This document shows positions 17,258 through 26,741 of a stretch of DNA of 64,000 nt, piece by piece. Both the position numbers and the translations under genes were made by a program. Under the pieces are notes generated by a model that had not been told where the DNA came from, did no database searches, and was given only the letters and a program-made list of their open reading frames with translations. Numbering within the stretch: the stretch's first letter is position 1; every line of letters starts with the position of its first letter. This DNA is from Christiangramia echinicola DSM 19838 (GTDB lineage: Bacteria > Bacteroidota > Bacteroidia > Flavobacteriales > Flavobacteriaceae): the NCBI RefSeq assembly GCF_000423065.1, contig NZ_AUHG01000011.1:682001-746000 (forward strand), given 5' to 3'.

Positions 17258-18034
17258 ATGAAACAAACACTAAAAGTCCTAAAAATAGGAGGAAGGCTAA
17301 TAGAAAATGAAGCTTTACTGAATTCCTTTATGGACGACTTTGTAGAATTAAAAGGGCCAAAGATCCTGGTGCATGGTGGTGGAAATAAAGCTACTGAAGT
17401 TGCCGGTAAACTTGGTTTTAAAACGAAAATGATCGACGGTAGAAGGATCACCGATAAGGATTCCATGGAAGTGATCACGATGGTATATGGTGGGCTTTTA
17501 AATAAAAGTATCGTGGCAGGACTTCAGGCAAAAAAGCAGAATGCAATTGGTCTATGTGGAGCAGATGGAAAGGTTTTGATCTCCAAAAAGCGTGAAAATA
17601 AGGAGATCGATTATGGATATGTAGGCGACGTGGTACATGTGAATATTAATTTTATAGAATCACTACTGAAGCAAAATATTGTGCCGGTATTTTCGGCAAT
17701 ATCGTGTACTGATGAAGGGATGTTGTTAAATACTAATGGAGATTCTGTAGCTTCAGAAATTGCCATTGCAATGAGTAAAACTTATGAAACTCAACTTTAT
17801 TATTGTTCTGAAAAGAAAGGAGTTTTAAGAGATATTGAGGATGACAATTCTGTAATTACTGAACTAAATTCTGAAAATTATAAAGAGCTAATAGCTTCAA
17901 AAGTGATCACTGATGGGATGTTACCTAAATTGCACAATTGCTTTGAAGCTATAAGCAGAGGTGTTTCTGCTGTTTTTCTAGGTGACGCTAATCTATTGAA
18001 GGAAAATGTAAGCCATACCAAAATTGTAAAATAA
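17258..18034 (+). CDS. argB: N-acylglutamate kinase
   Basis: The 258-residue amino acid kinase phosphorylates N-acylglutamate. It starts MKQTLKVLKIGGRL, with the Lys-Ile-Gly-Gly nucleotide motif, ILVHGGGNKATEVAGKLG and a C-terminal GMLPKLHNCFEAISRGV. I chose ATG 17258 rather than the in-frame ATG 17204, because the extra 18 residues are encoded by a family B repeat and do not belong to the kinase fold. Its stop overlaps the argE start by one base (TAATG). Confidence 0.95.
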   Translation: MKQTLKVLKIGGRLIENEALLNSFMDDFVELKGPKILVHGGGNKATEVAGKLGFKTKMIDGRRITDKDSMEVITMVYGGLLNKSIVAGLQAKKQNAIGLCGADGKVLISKKRENKEIDYGYVGDVVHVNINFIESLLKQNIVPVFSAISCTDEGMLLNTNGDSVASEIAIAMSKTYETQLYYCSEKKGVLRDIEDDNSVITELNSENYKELIASKVITDGMLPKLHNCFEAISRGVSAVFLGDANLLKENVSHTKIVK

Positions 18035-19101
18035 TGCAGTTAAAAGAACTTCAGCAACAAGCCATAGAATTATTGAAAAACCTGATCGAGACTCAGTCTT
18101 TTTCAGGAGAAGAGGATAAAACTGCCGATCTGCTTGAGAAATGGTTCAAAGAACATCAAATTCCCTATAACAGACACCTTAACAATGTCTGGGCGGTGAA
18201 TCAAGATTTTGATAAAGCCAAGCCTACTTTGCTGCTAAACTCTCATCATGACACGGTAAAACCAAATTCGGCCTATACTCGTGATCCTTTTAAAGCGGAA
18301 ATCGTAGAAGGAAAGTTATTTGGTTTGGGAAGCAATGATGCAGGAGGCTGCCTGGTTTCATTATTGGCAACTTTCACATATCTTTATTATGCTGAAAATT
18401 TGACTTATAATATTCTTTTTGCCGGAACCGCTGAAGAAGAGATCAATGGTAAAAATGGGATTGCAGCTTTAATTCCAGAGATCCCACCTATTGATGTGGC
18501 GATCGTTGGCGAACCAACACTGATGAATCTTGCCGTTGCCGAAAAAGGATTAATAGTATTCGATGCGGTGGTGAAAGGAACTCCCTCTCATGCTGCACAT
18601 CCAAATACAGATAACTCTATTTATAAAACAGCGAAGGTTCTGAAATGGTTTGAAAATTTCAAATTAGATAAAGTCTCTGAAACTCTAGGCGAAGTGAAAG
18701 TGACCGTTACGCAGATCAATGCCGGGAGCCAGCATAATGTGGTACCCGCAAAGACTCACTTGGTTATAGATGTTCGGGTGAATGATAAATACAGCAATAA
18801 AGAGATCCAAGAGATTTTACAAAAAGAGGCTCCGGTAGATGAAATAACCGCCAGAAGTTTAAGATTGAATTCATCTTCGATTCCATTAAACCACGAACTG
18901 GTGAAAGCCGGAATTGATCTGGGAATGGCAACTTATGGTTCTCCAACACTTTCTGATCAGGCGATGCTGAGTTGCCCGTCATTGAAAATAGGTCCGGGAG
19001 ATTCTACAAGATCACATTCGGCAGATGAATTTATTTATGTGAAAGAGATCGAAGAAGGAATTGAAAAATATATAAAACTGCTTGAGAAAGCTCTTAAGTA
19101 A
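18034..19101 (+). CDS. argE: N-acylornithine/N-acylcitrulline deacylase, M20 family
   Basis: The 355-residue di-zinc M20 peptidase-like enzyme has the metal ligand motifs NSHHDTVKPN, GSNDAGG, the Glu pair in AGTAEEEINGKNG, GEPTLMN and the C-terminal His in STRSHSADEF. It removes the acyl group to complete the linear (non-recycling) pathway. With a transcarbamylase of the N-acylornithine type, the natural substrate should be N-acylcitrulline. It is coupled to argB. Confidence 0.93.
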   Translation: MQLKELQQQAIELLKNLIETQSFSGEEDKTADLLEKWFKEHQIPYNRHLNNVWAVNQDFDKAKPTLLLNSHHDTVKPNSAYTRDPFKAEIVEGKLFGLGSNDAGGCLVSLLATFTYLYYAENLTYNILFAGTAEEEINGKNGIAALIPEIPPIDVAIVGEPTLMNLAVAEKGLIVFDAVVKGTPSHAAHPNTDNSIYKTAKVLKWFENFKLDKVSETLGEVKVTVTQINAGSQHNVVPAKTHLVIDVRVNDKYSNKEIQEILQKEAPVDEITARSLRLNSSSIPLNHELVKAGIDLGMATYGSPTLSDQAMLSCPSLKIGPGDSTRSHSADEFIYVKEIEEGIEKYIKLLEKALK

Positions 19102-19106
19102 ATGCA

Positions 19107-19127
19107 GCACTGAGCCTGTCGAAGTGC
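19107..19127 (+). repeat. Short palindromic repeat, family C
   Basis: GCACT (19107-19111) and AGTGC (19123-19127) flank GAGCCTGTCGA. It is the first element of a 260-bp array of repeats between argE and argH and differs from families A and B. Confidence 0.6.
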
Positions 19128-19147
19128 GATATTATTACTATGAAAAA

Positions 19148-19209
19148 TGTCATATCGAACAAAGTAAGAAATCGGAGATTACACAGTCGCGAGCTTTTTC
19201 GGAATGACA
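19148..19209 (+). repeat. Intergenic palindromic repeat, family B (62 bp)
   Basis: It begins TGTCATATCGAACAAAGTAA and ends TTTTTCGGAATGACA, a diverged copy of the element at 16047. Confidence 0.8.
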
Positions 19210-19220
19210 AAAAAATAATT

Positions 19221-19278
19221 CGTCATCCTGAACTAGGCTCAGGATCTCTAAAGAAGCTGAATCAAGTTCAGCTTGACG
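19221..19278 (+). repeat. Intergenic palindromic repeat, family A (58 bp)
   Basis: It begins CGTCATCCTGAAC and ends CAAGTTCAGCTTGACG. Length and right half match the copy at 13987. Confidence 0.85.
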
Positions 19279-19310
19279 AAAAAATGAGCATAAAGCATAA
19301 ATCTTTAGAA

Positions 19311-19368
19311 GTCATTCCGAAAGTAGAGAAACCTGAGATTGCTCAGTTGTGAACTCTTTAGGATTGAC
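19311..19368 (+). repeat. Diverged palindromic repeat, family B-like, inverted
   Basis: It begins GTCATTCCGAAAGTAGAGAA and ends CTCTTTAGGATTGAC. The GTCATTCCGA start resembles the reverse complement of the family B right end, so this may be an inverted, degenerate copy. Together with the neighbours it fills the whole 288-bp gap before argH; no gene is present there. Confidence 0.6.
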
Positions 19369-19389
19369 TGGGAAATAAAAAATTAAAAT

Positions 19390-20667
19390 ATGAAACTCTG
19401 GGACAAAGGTATTTCAATAGACAAGCAAATAGAAAAATTCACGGTAGGCAATGACCGTGAACTGGATATGTATCTGGCTGAATATGATATTCAGGCCTCC
19501 AAGGCACATGCAAAAATGCTTGGAAAAGTTGGGATTTTAAAAAGTGATGAAGTTGAATCATTACTGCTAGAATTGGAAAAATTAAAAGTTCAGCTTGAAA
19601 ATGGTGAATTTCATATCGAGGAAGAATTTGAAGATGTTCATTCCAAGATAGAATATGAACTAACAAAGAAACTGGGAGTCACTGGGAAAAAGATTCATAC
19701 TGCCCGTTCCAGGAATGACCAGGTTTTAGTGGCGCAGCAATTATATTTTAAGGATAACCTTCAACAAATATCTGGTAAAACCAGGAAATTAATTGATGTT
19801 CTTCTTGAGCTCGCCGATGAGCATAAAGTAAAACTACTGCCGGGTTATACACATCTTCAGGTGGCCATGCCCTCATCTTTCGGGTTATGGTTTTCAGCGT
19901 ACGCAGAATTGCTTATTGATGATCTTTATTTACTGGAAGCCGGCTTAAAGATAGTAGATCAGAACCCATTAGGTTCTGCAGCAGGTTATGGTTCCTCTTT
20001 TCCCATAGACAGAGAATATACAACGCAGGAACTTGGATTTTCAACACAGAAATATAATGTGGTCGCCGCACAAATGAGCAGGGGAAAATGTGAAAGGACG
20101 GTAACTTCAAATATCGCATCGCTGGCCAATACATTATCCAGATTTGCCATGGATATTTGCCTATATATGAGTCAGAATTTTGATTTTATCAGCTTTCCGG
20201 ATGAATTGACCACGGGCTCTAGCATAATGCCGCACAAAAAAAATCCGGATGTTTTTGAGCTGATCAGAGGGAAATGTAATAAACTCCAGGCGATCGCCAA
20301 TGAAATGATCCTGATCACAAATAATCTTCCCAGTGGTTACCACAGGGACTTTCAGCTCATAAAAGAGAATAGTATTTACGCGGTGGAAAATATGAAAGAA
20401 ATACTTGATGTTTTTACCCATTCTATTGCGCAGATCAAAGTGAAAGAGGTAGATCTAAAAGAGGAAAAATATAAATATCTTTTTACCGTAGACAGTATTA
20501 ATGAATTAGTGATGAGTGGCAAATCTTTCAGGGATGCCTATAAAATAATAGGAGAACAGGTTCAGAATGGAACTTATAAAGCTTCCGAGGGAATGCAACA
20601 TTCACACTCAGGCAGTAAAGATAATTTATCATTGAACCTCATCAGGTTAAAACTTCAGCAGTTATAA
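19390..20667 (+). CDS. argH: Argininosuccinate lyase
   Basis: The 425-residue enzyme of the fumarase/aspartase superfamily splits argininosuccinate into arginine and fumarate. The signature GSSIMPHKKNPDVFELIRGK and HTARSRNDQV are present. It is somewhat shorter at the C terminus than the E. coli enzyme (457). It is the last arginine gene and ends facing the convergent leu operon. Confidence 0.96.
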   Translation: MKLWDKGISIDKQIEKFTVGNDRELDMYLAEYDIQASKAHAKMLGKVGILKSDEVESLLLELEKLKVQLENGEFHIEEEFEDVHSKIEYELTKKLGVTGKKIHTARSRNDQVLVAQQLYFKDNLQQISGKTRKLIDVLLELADEHKVKLLPGYTHLQVAMPSSFGLWFSAYAELLIDDLYLLEAGLKIVDQNPLGSAAGYGSSFPIDREYTTQELGFSTQKYNVVAAQMSRGKCERTVTSNIASLANTLSRFAMDICLYMSQNFDFISFPDELTTGSSIMPHKKNPDVFELIRGKCNKLQAIANEMILITNNLPSGYHRDFQLIKENSIYAVENMKEILDVFTHSIAQIKVKEVDLKEEKYKYLFTVDSINELVMSGKSFRDAYKIIGEQVQNGTYKASEGMQHSHSGSKDNLSLNLIRLKLQQL

Positions 20668-20669
20668 AA

Positions 20670-20711
20670 AGACATGCCTCCTGAAGAAAATTCTAGCAGG
20701 AGGCAGCTGTC
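20670..20711. terminator. Hairpin between convergent argH and leuB
   Basis: GCCTCCTG (20676-20683) and CAGGAGGC (20697-20704) form a perfect 8-bp GC-rich stem, with AGAC and GTCT as possible outer arms. It has no T-run on the plus strand, so it may be a weak bidirectional terminator or 3' end stabiliser. Confidence 0.5.
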
Positions 20712-20732
20712 TAAACAAACATGAACTAATCT

Positions 20733-21848
20733 TTATATGATGGTCATTTGGCCGAGGCTAAGGTTTTCATTGTTCACAATGTGACCTTCAGTATCGCTGA
20801 TCACACTTTCCAGAAAGTCACCAACCCGCTCGGTAGAATAATGATTGTCTTTATTAATATCGATGGTGCAAACGTTAAGTTTAATACTAAGATCCACAGC
20901 CATTCTCACTGTTTCTGCTTCCTTTCTAAGTCCTAAATGATCCAGTAGCATTGCGGCAGAAAGCACCGATGCTAATGGATTTGCAATTCCCTGACCAGTG
21001 GCTTGTGGATATGAACCATGAATAGGCTCAAAAAGCGCATTTTCAGTTCCTACCGAGGCAGATTCCAGTAAACCTATACTTCCTCCAATTACACTGGCCT
21101 CATCTGAGATGATATCTCCAAACATATTCTCGGTCAGGATGACATCAAACTGCTTTGGATTCAGGATCATCTGCATGGCAGCATTGTCTACAAATAGATA
21201 ATCAACTTTTACATCTGGATATGCTTTAGCTAGTTCGGTCACCGTTTTTCGCCATAAGCGAGAAGTTTCCAGGACATTTGCTTTATCTACAAGGGTAAGT
21301 TTCTTTCTTCTTTCCTGAGCAGCTTTGAAAGCCAGATGTGCCACACGTTCAATTTCTTCTACGGAATAGGTGCAAAGGTCTGAAGCACTTCTTCCATCTT
21401 CAGAAGTACTTTTTTCACCAAAATAAATCCCGCCGGTGAGCTCGCGGAAAATTACCATATCTGCCCCTTCGATATTTTCGGGTTTCAGAGGTGATTTATG
21501 AATGAGACTTTCATAAGCCCGCACCGGTCTGATATTTGCAAAAAGACCCAGCTCTTTTCTAAGTTTCAATAATCCCTGTTCCGGCCTTATTTTAGCCGAA
21601 GGATCATTGTCATATTTAGGATCGCCAATTGCCCCAAATAGCACAGCGTCAGATTTTTTACATAGTTCCAGTGTGGTGTCAGGCAATGGATCCCCCATTA
21701 AATCTATTGCAATTGCACCCACTTCAGCTTCTTCAAAAATGAACTCATGATCAAATCTATCTGCAACAGCTCTCAGCACTTTAACTGACTGCTGCGTTAT
21801 TTCGGGACCAATCCCGTCTCCGGGAAGTACAGCTATATTGAATTTCAT
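20733..21848 (-). CDS. leuB: 3-isopropylmalate dehydrogenase
   Basis: The 371-residue NAD enzyme oxidatively decarboxylates 3-isopropylmalate. It starts FNIAVLPGDGIGPEIT and carries the metal motif NMFGDIISDEASVIGGSIGLLESASVG and HGSYPQATGQGIANP. Last gene of leuA-C-D-B, 11 bases after leuD. Confidence 0.96.
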   Translation of the reverse strand: MKFNIAVLPGDGIGPEITQQSVKVLRAVADRFDHEFIFEEAEVGAIAIDLMGDPLPDTTLELCKKSDAVLFGAIGDPKYDNDPSAKIRPEQGLLKLRKELGLFANIRPVRAYESLIHKSPLKPENIEGADMVIFRELTGGIYFGEKSTSEDGRSASDLCTYSVEEIERVAHLAFKAAQERRKKLTLVDKANVLETSRLWRKTVTELAKAYPDVKVDYLFVDNAAMQMILNPKQFDVILTENMFGDIISDEASVIGGSIGLLESASVGTENALFEPIHGSYPQATGQGIANPLASVLSAAMLLDHLGLRKEAETVRMAVDLSIKLNVCTIDINKDNHYSTERVGDFLESVISDTEGHIVNNENLSLGQMTII

Positions 21849-21859
21849 ATGTTTTAGGT

Positions 21860-22477
21860 TTATAGGGTTTCCTGCGGAATAGATTCTTTACCGCTTCGTT
21901 TTTCTTCAAATTTTTTAATTTCTGCCAGTTTACTGGTTAAAAAGTCAATATCATCATAAGCATTAATGAGACAGGTCTTTTTATAAGGATCAATATCAAA
22001 ATGTTCTGAATCTCCTGAACTTTTGATCGTGATCTTTTGTTGCTCCAGATCTATACTGAATTTTTCTTTCGGATCTTTTTCAACTGAAGTAAACAACCTA
22101 TGCAGAAAATCAGGGCTTACCTGAACAGGTAATAACCCATTATTTAAGGCATTGCCTTTAAATATATCTGCGAAATAGCTGGAAACAACAGCTTTGAAAC
22201 CGTAGGCTTTAATGGCCCATGCGGCATGTTCCCGACTGGATCCACAACCAAAATTGTTCCCGGCTATGAGTATGGAACCTGAATATTTATTCTGATTTAA
22301 GACAAAATCCTCAATTGGTTCTCCATTCTTATCAAATCGCCAGTCTCTGAATAGATTCTCTCCAAAACCAGATTTATCTGTTGCCTTAAGGAATCTTGCA
22401 GGGATGATCTGGTCTGTATCCACATTTTCAGCATCTAAAGGAATGGCCGTATCTATTAATTTTATAAACTTTTCCAT
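21860..22477 (-). CDS. leuD: 3-isopropylmalate dehydratase, small subunit
   Basis: The 205-residue swivel-domain subunit of isopropylmalate isomerase has the motifs [14 protein letters not shown] and [17 protein letters not shown]. Its start overlaps the leuC stop by one base (TAATG). Confidence 0.96.
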   Translation of the reverse strand: MEKFIKLIDTAIPLDAENVDTDQIIPARFLKATDKSGFGENLFRDWRFDKNGEPIEDFVLNQNKYSGSILIAGNNFGCGSSREHAAWAIKAYGFKAVVSSYFADIFKGNALNNGLLPVQVSPDFLHRLFTSVEKDPKEKFSIDLEQQKITIKSSGDSEHFDIDPYKKTCLINAYDDIDFLTSKLAEIKKFEEKRSGKESIPQETL

Positions 22478-23859
22478 TAGTTTAATGTTAGAGTGTGATC
22501 TGAAATTTTCCCTGAAATTGCCGTTGCTGCAGCAGTTAACGGGCTGGCCAGGATTGTTCTGGAACCAGGACCCTGTCTTCCTTCAAAATTTCTATTACTA
22601 GTTGAAACACAATATTCCCCTTCCGGGATCTTATCGTCGTTCATTGCTAGACAGGCTGAGCACCCGGGTTGACGAAGCGTAAATCCAGCTTCCTCAAAAA
22701 CTTTATCCAGACCTTCTTCTCTGATCTGCGTTGCAACCTGCTGGCTTCCGGGAACGATCAATGCGTTCACATTATCAGCTTTTCTTTTTCCTTTAATATA
22801 GGAAGCAGCGACCCTAAAATCTTCGATTCGCGAATTCGTGCAACTACCTATGAATATATAATTAATGGGTTTTTCGAGTAATGTTTCACCTGGCTTAAAA
22901 TTCATATAAGACAGTGCTTTCGCATCACTTTTATCCCCTTCAATTGGGATGGAACCTGTTAATTTAATGCCCATTCCCGGATTTGTTCCGTAGGTGATCA
23001 TAGGTTCTATATCTTCAGCCTCGAATGAATATTCCTGGTCAAATTCTGCTCCTTCATCGGTTTTTAATGTTTCCCAGTAAGCTTTCATTTTTTCAAATTC
23101 TTCGCCTTTTGGAGCGAACTCTCTGCCTTCCACATAATCTATGGTGGTCTGGTCTGGAGCGATAAGCCCACCACGGGCACCCATTTCAATGCTCATGTTA
23201 CAAACCGTCATTCGGCCTTCCATAGACATTTCTTCAAAAACATTTCCTGCATATTCACAGAAATAACCCGTTCCGGAATTTGTTCCCAGTTTACTGATAA
23301 TGTATAGGATAACATCTTTTGGAAGTACTCCCTTTTTCAGTTTTCCATTTACATTCACCCTAAGTTTTTTCGGCTTTTCTACCAATAAACACTGACTGGC
23401 AAAAACCTGGGTGACCTGGCTGGTGCCAATTCCGAAGGCAATAGTTCCGAAGGCTCCATGAGTAGAGGTGTGGCTATCTCCGCAAACTATGGTCATTCCA
23501 GGTTGTGTGATTCCAAGCTCGGGAGCCATTACATGGACAATGCCATTGTAAGGATGGCCAAGTCCATATAAGGTGATATTATTCTCTTCACAATTCTGAC
23601 TCAGTTCTTTCAGCTGTTTTCTGGATAAAAGATCCTTTACCGGTAAATGCTGATCCTGGGTTGGTGTATTATGATCGGCCGTTGCAACGATCTGTTCCGG
23701 ACGAAAAACAGGAATATTTCTTTCCTTTAATTCATTAAAAGCCTGTGGGCTCGTTACTTCATGTATCAGATGTTTATCGATATATAAAATATCCGGACCA
23801 TCAGGTATGCTCTCCACCACATGGGAGTCCCATATTTTGTCAAATAAAGTTTTCTTCAT
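22477..23859 (-). CDS. leuC: 3-isopropylmalate dehydratase, large subunit
   Basis: The 460-residue aconitase-family subunit holds the 4Fe-4S cluster: Cys in [15 protein letters not shown] and the pair in GCSACLAMN, plus [13 protein letters not shown] use ATG 23859; an in-frame GTG two codons upstream (23865) is possible. Six bases separate it from the leuA stop. Confidence 0.96.
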   Translation of the reverse strand: MKKTLFDKIWDSHVVESIPDGPDILYIDKHLIHEVTSPQAFNELKERNIPVFRPEQIVATADHNTPTQDQHLPVKDLLSRKQLKELSQNCEENNITLYGLGHPYNGIVHVMAPELGITQPGMTIVCGDSHTSTHGAFGTIAFGIGTSQVTQVFASQCLLVEKPKKLRVNVNGKLKKGVLPKDVILYIISKLGTNSGTGYFCEYAGNVFEEMSMEGRMTVCNMSIEMGARGGLIAPDQTTIDYVEGREFAPKGEEFEKMKAYWETLKTDEGAEFDQEYSFEAEDIEPMITYGTNPGMGIKLTGSIPIEGDKSDAKALSYMNFKPGETLLEKPINYIFIGSCTNSRIEDFRVAASYIKGKRKADNVNALIVPGSQQVATQIREEGLDKVFEEAGFTLRQPGCSACLAMNDDKIPEGEYCVSTSNRNFEGRQGPGSRTILASPLTAAATAISGKISDHTLTLN

Positions 23860-23865
23860 AATCAC

Positions 23866-25038
23866 TTAAGCTATTGCTCTTGAGCTCTTTCTAAAAATGT
23901 CCATAATGGTGTGAATATCACGATCTGCAACTTCTTTTTTCGCATCGGCGAAATTCAGAAATTCATGATATACGTGATCTAATTCAAGCTTGGTTAGATC
24001 ATACCCCATTTTCTTGGCTTTATAAGCAAGTGCTGCTCTACCACTACGGGCAGTTAAAACAATAGCCGACTCGGTTACCCCTACATCGGCTGGATTTATA
24101 ATTTCATAAGTTTCCCTGTTCTTTATGACGCCGTCCTGATGAATGCCTGAACTATGCGCAAATGCATTGGCGCCGACTATTGCCTTATTAGGTTGGACGT
24201 ACATTCCCATTTCCCTTGAAACCATTTTACTAGTGTCATATAACAACTGCGGATTGATATCTGTATTTAATTGTAAATAAGGATGTTGTCTTAAGATCAT
24301 GACGACCTCTTCCAATGCGGTATTACCTGCACGCTCACCTATTCCATTAATGGTACATTCAATTTGTCTTGCACCATTGGTAATTCCTGCAATGGCATTA
24401 GCTGTAGCCAATCCAAGATCATTATGACAATGACATGAAATGATCACATTTTCAATTCCAATTACATTTTCCTTAAGATATTTGATCTTTTTACCATATT
24501 CTTCAGGAAGGCAATATCCAGTGGTATCTGGAATATTAAGCACGGTGGCGCCATTTTTCACTGCTTCAGTACAAACCTTGGCTAAAAATTCATTTTCAGT
24601 TCTTCCGGCATCTTCCGCATAAAATTCCACATCATCCACGAAGCTTTTAGCATAAGCCACCGCTTCTCCAGCTCTTTCAATAATTTCGGGTCTGCTTGAT
24701 TTGAACTTATATTTTATGTGAGAATCTGAGGTTCCAATACCTGTATGAATCCTTGGTTTTCTGGCATATTTAAGCGCATCTGCAGCAACCTTGATATCAT
24801 TTTTTACTGCGCGGGTGAGTCCGCAAACGGTAGCATTTTTTACGAGTTTAGATATTTCGGTTACAGAGTTGAAATCACCTGGACTTGAAACCGGAAAACC
24901 AGCTTCGATTACATCTACACCCAGTTCATCGAGTCTCGCAGCGATCTTCTTTTTCTGTTCCGTATTCAGTTTGCAGCCGGGGACTTGTTCTCCGTCCCTC
25001 AATGTAGTGTCAAAAATTTCTACCTTTTCAGTACGCAT
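23866..25038 (-). CDS. leuA: 2-isopropylmalate synthase
   Basis: The 390-residue enzyme condenses acetyl-CoA with 2-oxoisovalerate. It has the HMGL-like barrel motifs [31 protein letters not shown] and [14 protein letters not shown]. It lacks the C-terminal LeuA dimer (allosteric, leucine-binding) domain of about 120 residues found in typical 510-residue enzymes, so classic leucine feedback at this domain is absent. First gene of the leu operon. Confidence 0.94.
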   Translation of the reverse strand: MRTEKVEIFDTTLRDGEQVPGCKLNTEQKKKIAARLDELGVDVIEAGFPVSSPGDFNSVTEISKLVKNATVCGLTRAVKNDIKVAADALKYARKPRIHTGIGTSDSHIKYKFKSSRPEIIERAGEAVAYAKSFVDDVEFYAEDAGRTENEFLAKVCTEAVKNGATVLNIPDTTGYCLPEEYGKKIKYLKENVIGIENVIISCHCHNDLGLATANAIAGITNGARQIECTINGIGERAGNTALEEVVMILRQHPYLQLNTDINPQLLYDTSKMVSREMGMYVQPNKAIVGANAFAHSSGIHQDGVIKNRETYEIINPADVGVTESAIVLTARSGRAALAYKAKKMGYDLTKLELDHVYHEFLNFADAKKEVADRDIHTIMDIFRKSSRAIA

Positions 25039-25068
25039 ATGAGATTTATTTTACTTTATCTTTATCTA

Positions 25069-25124
25069 AAGTATCGGAATCATTATGCTTTTGGCCCTGA
25101 TTAACGGAAAGGCTTACGATACTT
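25069..25124. promoter_or_regulatory. Inverted repeat in the leuA / 25187 divergent promoter region
   Basis: AAGTATCG (25069-25076) and CGATACTT (25117-25124) are perfect inverted copies 40 bases apart in the 148-bp gap between two divergent genes. They could be an operator or a stem in the leuA leader. Confidence 0.35.
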
Positions 25125-25186
25125 GAAGTGGATAATAATTACTGTAAAGTGTTGTTTTGCAGTGTATTGTAAAATATTGAATTACA

Positions 25187-26731
25187 ATGACCAATGACTT
25201 AACCGAAAATCTTTTTTCTCTGATCAAATCATTATCAGCCTCAGAGAAAAGACAGTTTTCATTATATGTGGGACGAATAGGAGTGAATTCAGATTCTAAA
25301 TTTCTGAATTTATACAAGGTCATGTTGCGTCAAAAGAAATACAATGAAGCTGAAATTCTAAAGGGAACAAAGATCACCAAGATTCAGCTTTCAAACGTAA
25401 AATCACATCTTTATAAACAGCTGCTGATCTCACTTCGGCTGAATCCCGCGCATCAAAGTATTCCGGTTCAAATAAGGGAGCAGGTTGATTTTGCTTATAT
25501 CCTTTATCACAAAGGGCTTTATCAGCAAAGTTTAAAGTTGCTGGACAAAGTAAAGACCCTGGCCATCAATTACGAGGAAAAAAATCTCACTTACGAGATT
25601 TTGGAACTGGAAAAGATCATAGAATCTCAGTATATAACTCGTAGTATGAGCAACCGTGCAGAAATCCTTATCAAAGAGACTGAAGATATTAGCAACTTGA
25701 ATACCATTTGGGGTAAACTATCTAATTTATCTCTGGAACTGTATTCTATTTTTTTAAAGAAAGGTTATTGCAAAAGTGAAAAGGAAGCAGATGAGATCAA
25801 GGCATATTTTAAGGAAAAATTACCGGAATATCATTATCAGGAGTTGGGCTTTAGAGAGCGTTTGTGGTTGTATAAATGCCATCTTTGGCGTAGTTTCCTG
25901 ATTCAGGATTTCCTGGGTTGCTATAGATATTCGATGAAATGGAAAGATCTTTTTATTGAATATAATCATCTTATCCCGATACATCCGGTTTCTTATTTAA
26001 AAGGAAGTCATTACCTCCTGGAATCATTGTTTTACCTGAATCATACCGAATTATTCGAGCAGACGCTCAAACAGTTAGAAAACTCATTGCGTGATCCAAA
26101 GATCCCCCATAATGACAATATTTCGGCATTGTCTTTTCTTTACGTCTATTCCAATAAACTGAACCTTCGATTTATGAAAGGGGAGTTTAGTAATGCTGAT
26201 GAATTGATTGAAAAGATCAATGAAAAGGTTGTTAAATTCAGAGGCAGACTGGACGAGCATCACATCATGGTATTTTATTATAAGATCGCCTGTTTGTATT
26301 TCGGGGACGGAAACAACAAAAAATGTATTGATTTTCTGAAGAAAATTATTACTAATAAGTCGCTAGAAATGCGTCAGGATCTTATGTGCTTTGCAAGAAT
26401 TCTAAATTTGGTCGCACATTATGAGGCTGGGATGGATTATCATTTGGATAGTCTGGTGAAATCGACCTATAAGTTCCTGATCAAAATGGATGATATGCAT
26501 GAAGTGCAGATTGAAATGATTAAATTTTTAAGAAAATTACCAGACGTTTCCCCGTTGGATATCAAAGATGAATTTAGAAAATTGCACTCTACTTTAAAGA
26601 AATTTGAAGATCATCCTTATGAGCGGAGAGCTTTCCTTTATCTGGATATCATTTCCTGGCTGGAAAGTAATATTGAAAACAGGCCGGTGAAAGATATAAT
26701 GATGGAAAAAAGTCAGGAATATTATAGATAA
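25187..26731 (+). CDS. Conserved hypothetical protein, all-helical (TPR-like)
   Basis: The 514-residue protein has no signal peptide or membrane segment. It is Leu/Lys/Tyr-rich, with repeated helical pairs such as AYILYHKGLYQQSLKLLDKVKTLAINY and FYYKIACLYFGDGNNKKCIDFLKKII that look like degenerate tetratricopeptide repeats, and a C terminus ending SQEYYR. I do not recognise a named family. It is transcribed divergently from leuA and 10 bases upstream of an EamA transporter. Confidence 0.75.
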   Translation: MTNDLTENLFSLIKSLSASEKRQFSLYVGRIGVNSDSKFLNLYKVMLRQKKYNEAEILKGTKITKIQLSNVKSHLYKQLLISLRLNPAHQSIPVQIREQVDFAYILYHKGLYQQSLKLLDKVKTLAINYEEKNLTYEILELEKIIESQYITRSMSNRAEILIKETEDISNLNTIWGKLSNLSLELYSIFLKKGYCKSEKEADEIKAYFKEKLPEYHYQELGFRERLWLYKCHLWRSFLIQDFLGCYRYSMKWKDLFIEYNHLIPIHPVSYLKGSHYLLESLFYLNHTELFEQTLKQLENSLRDPKIPHNDNISALSFLYVYSNKLNLRFMKGEFSNADELIEKINEKVVKFRGRLDEHHIMVFYYKIACLYFGDGNNKKCIDFLKKIITNKSLEMRQDLMCFARILNLVAHYEAGMDYHLDSLVKSTYKFLIKMDDMHEVQIEMIKFLRKLPDVSPLDIKDEFRKLHSTLKKFEDHPYERRAFLYLDIISWLESNIENRPVKDIMMEKSQEYYR

Positions 26732-26741
26732 AGCGCGGGAT

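Noticed and set aside
19140-19352. 70-residue ORF between argE and argH
   Set aside because: It lies entirely within the palindromic repeat array, has no family resemblance and is explained by repeats of families B and A.
25039-25110. Tiny ORF MIPIL upstream of leuA as a leucine leader peptide
   Set aside because: Only five codons, with a single Leu, and no terminator follows; probably chance.
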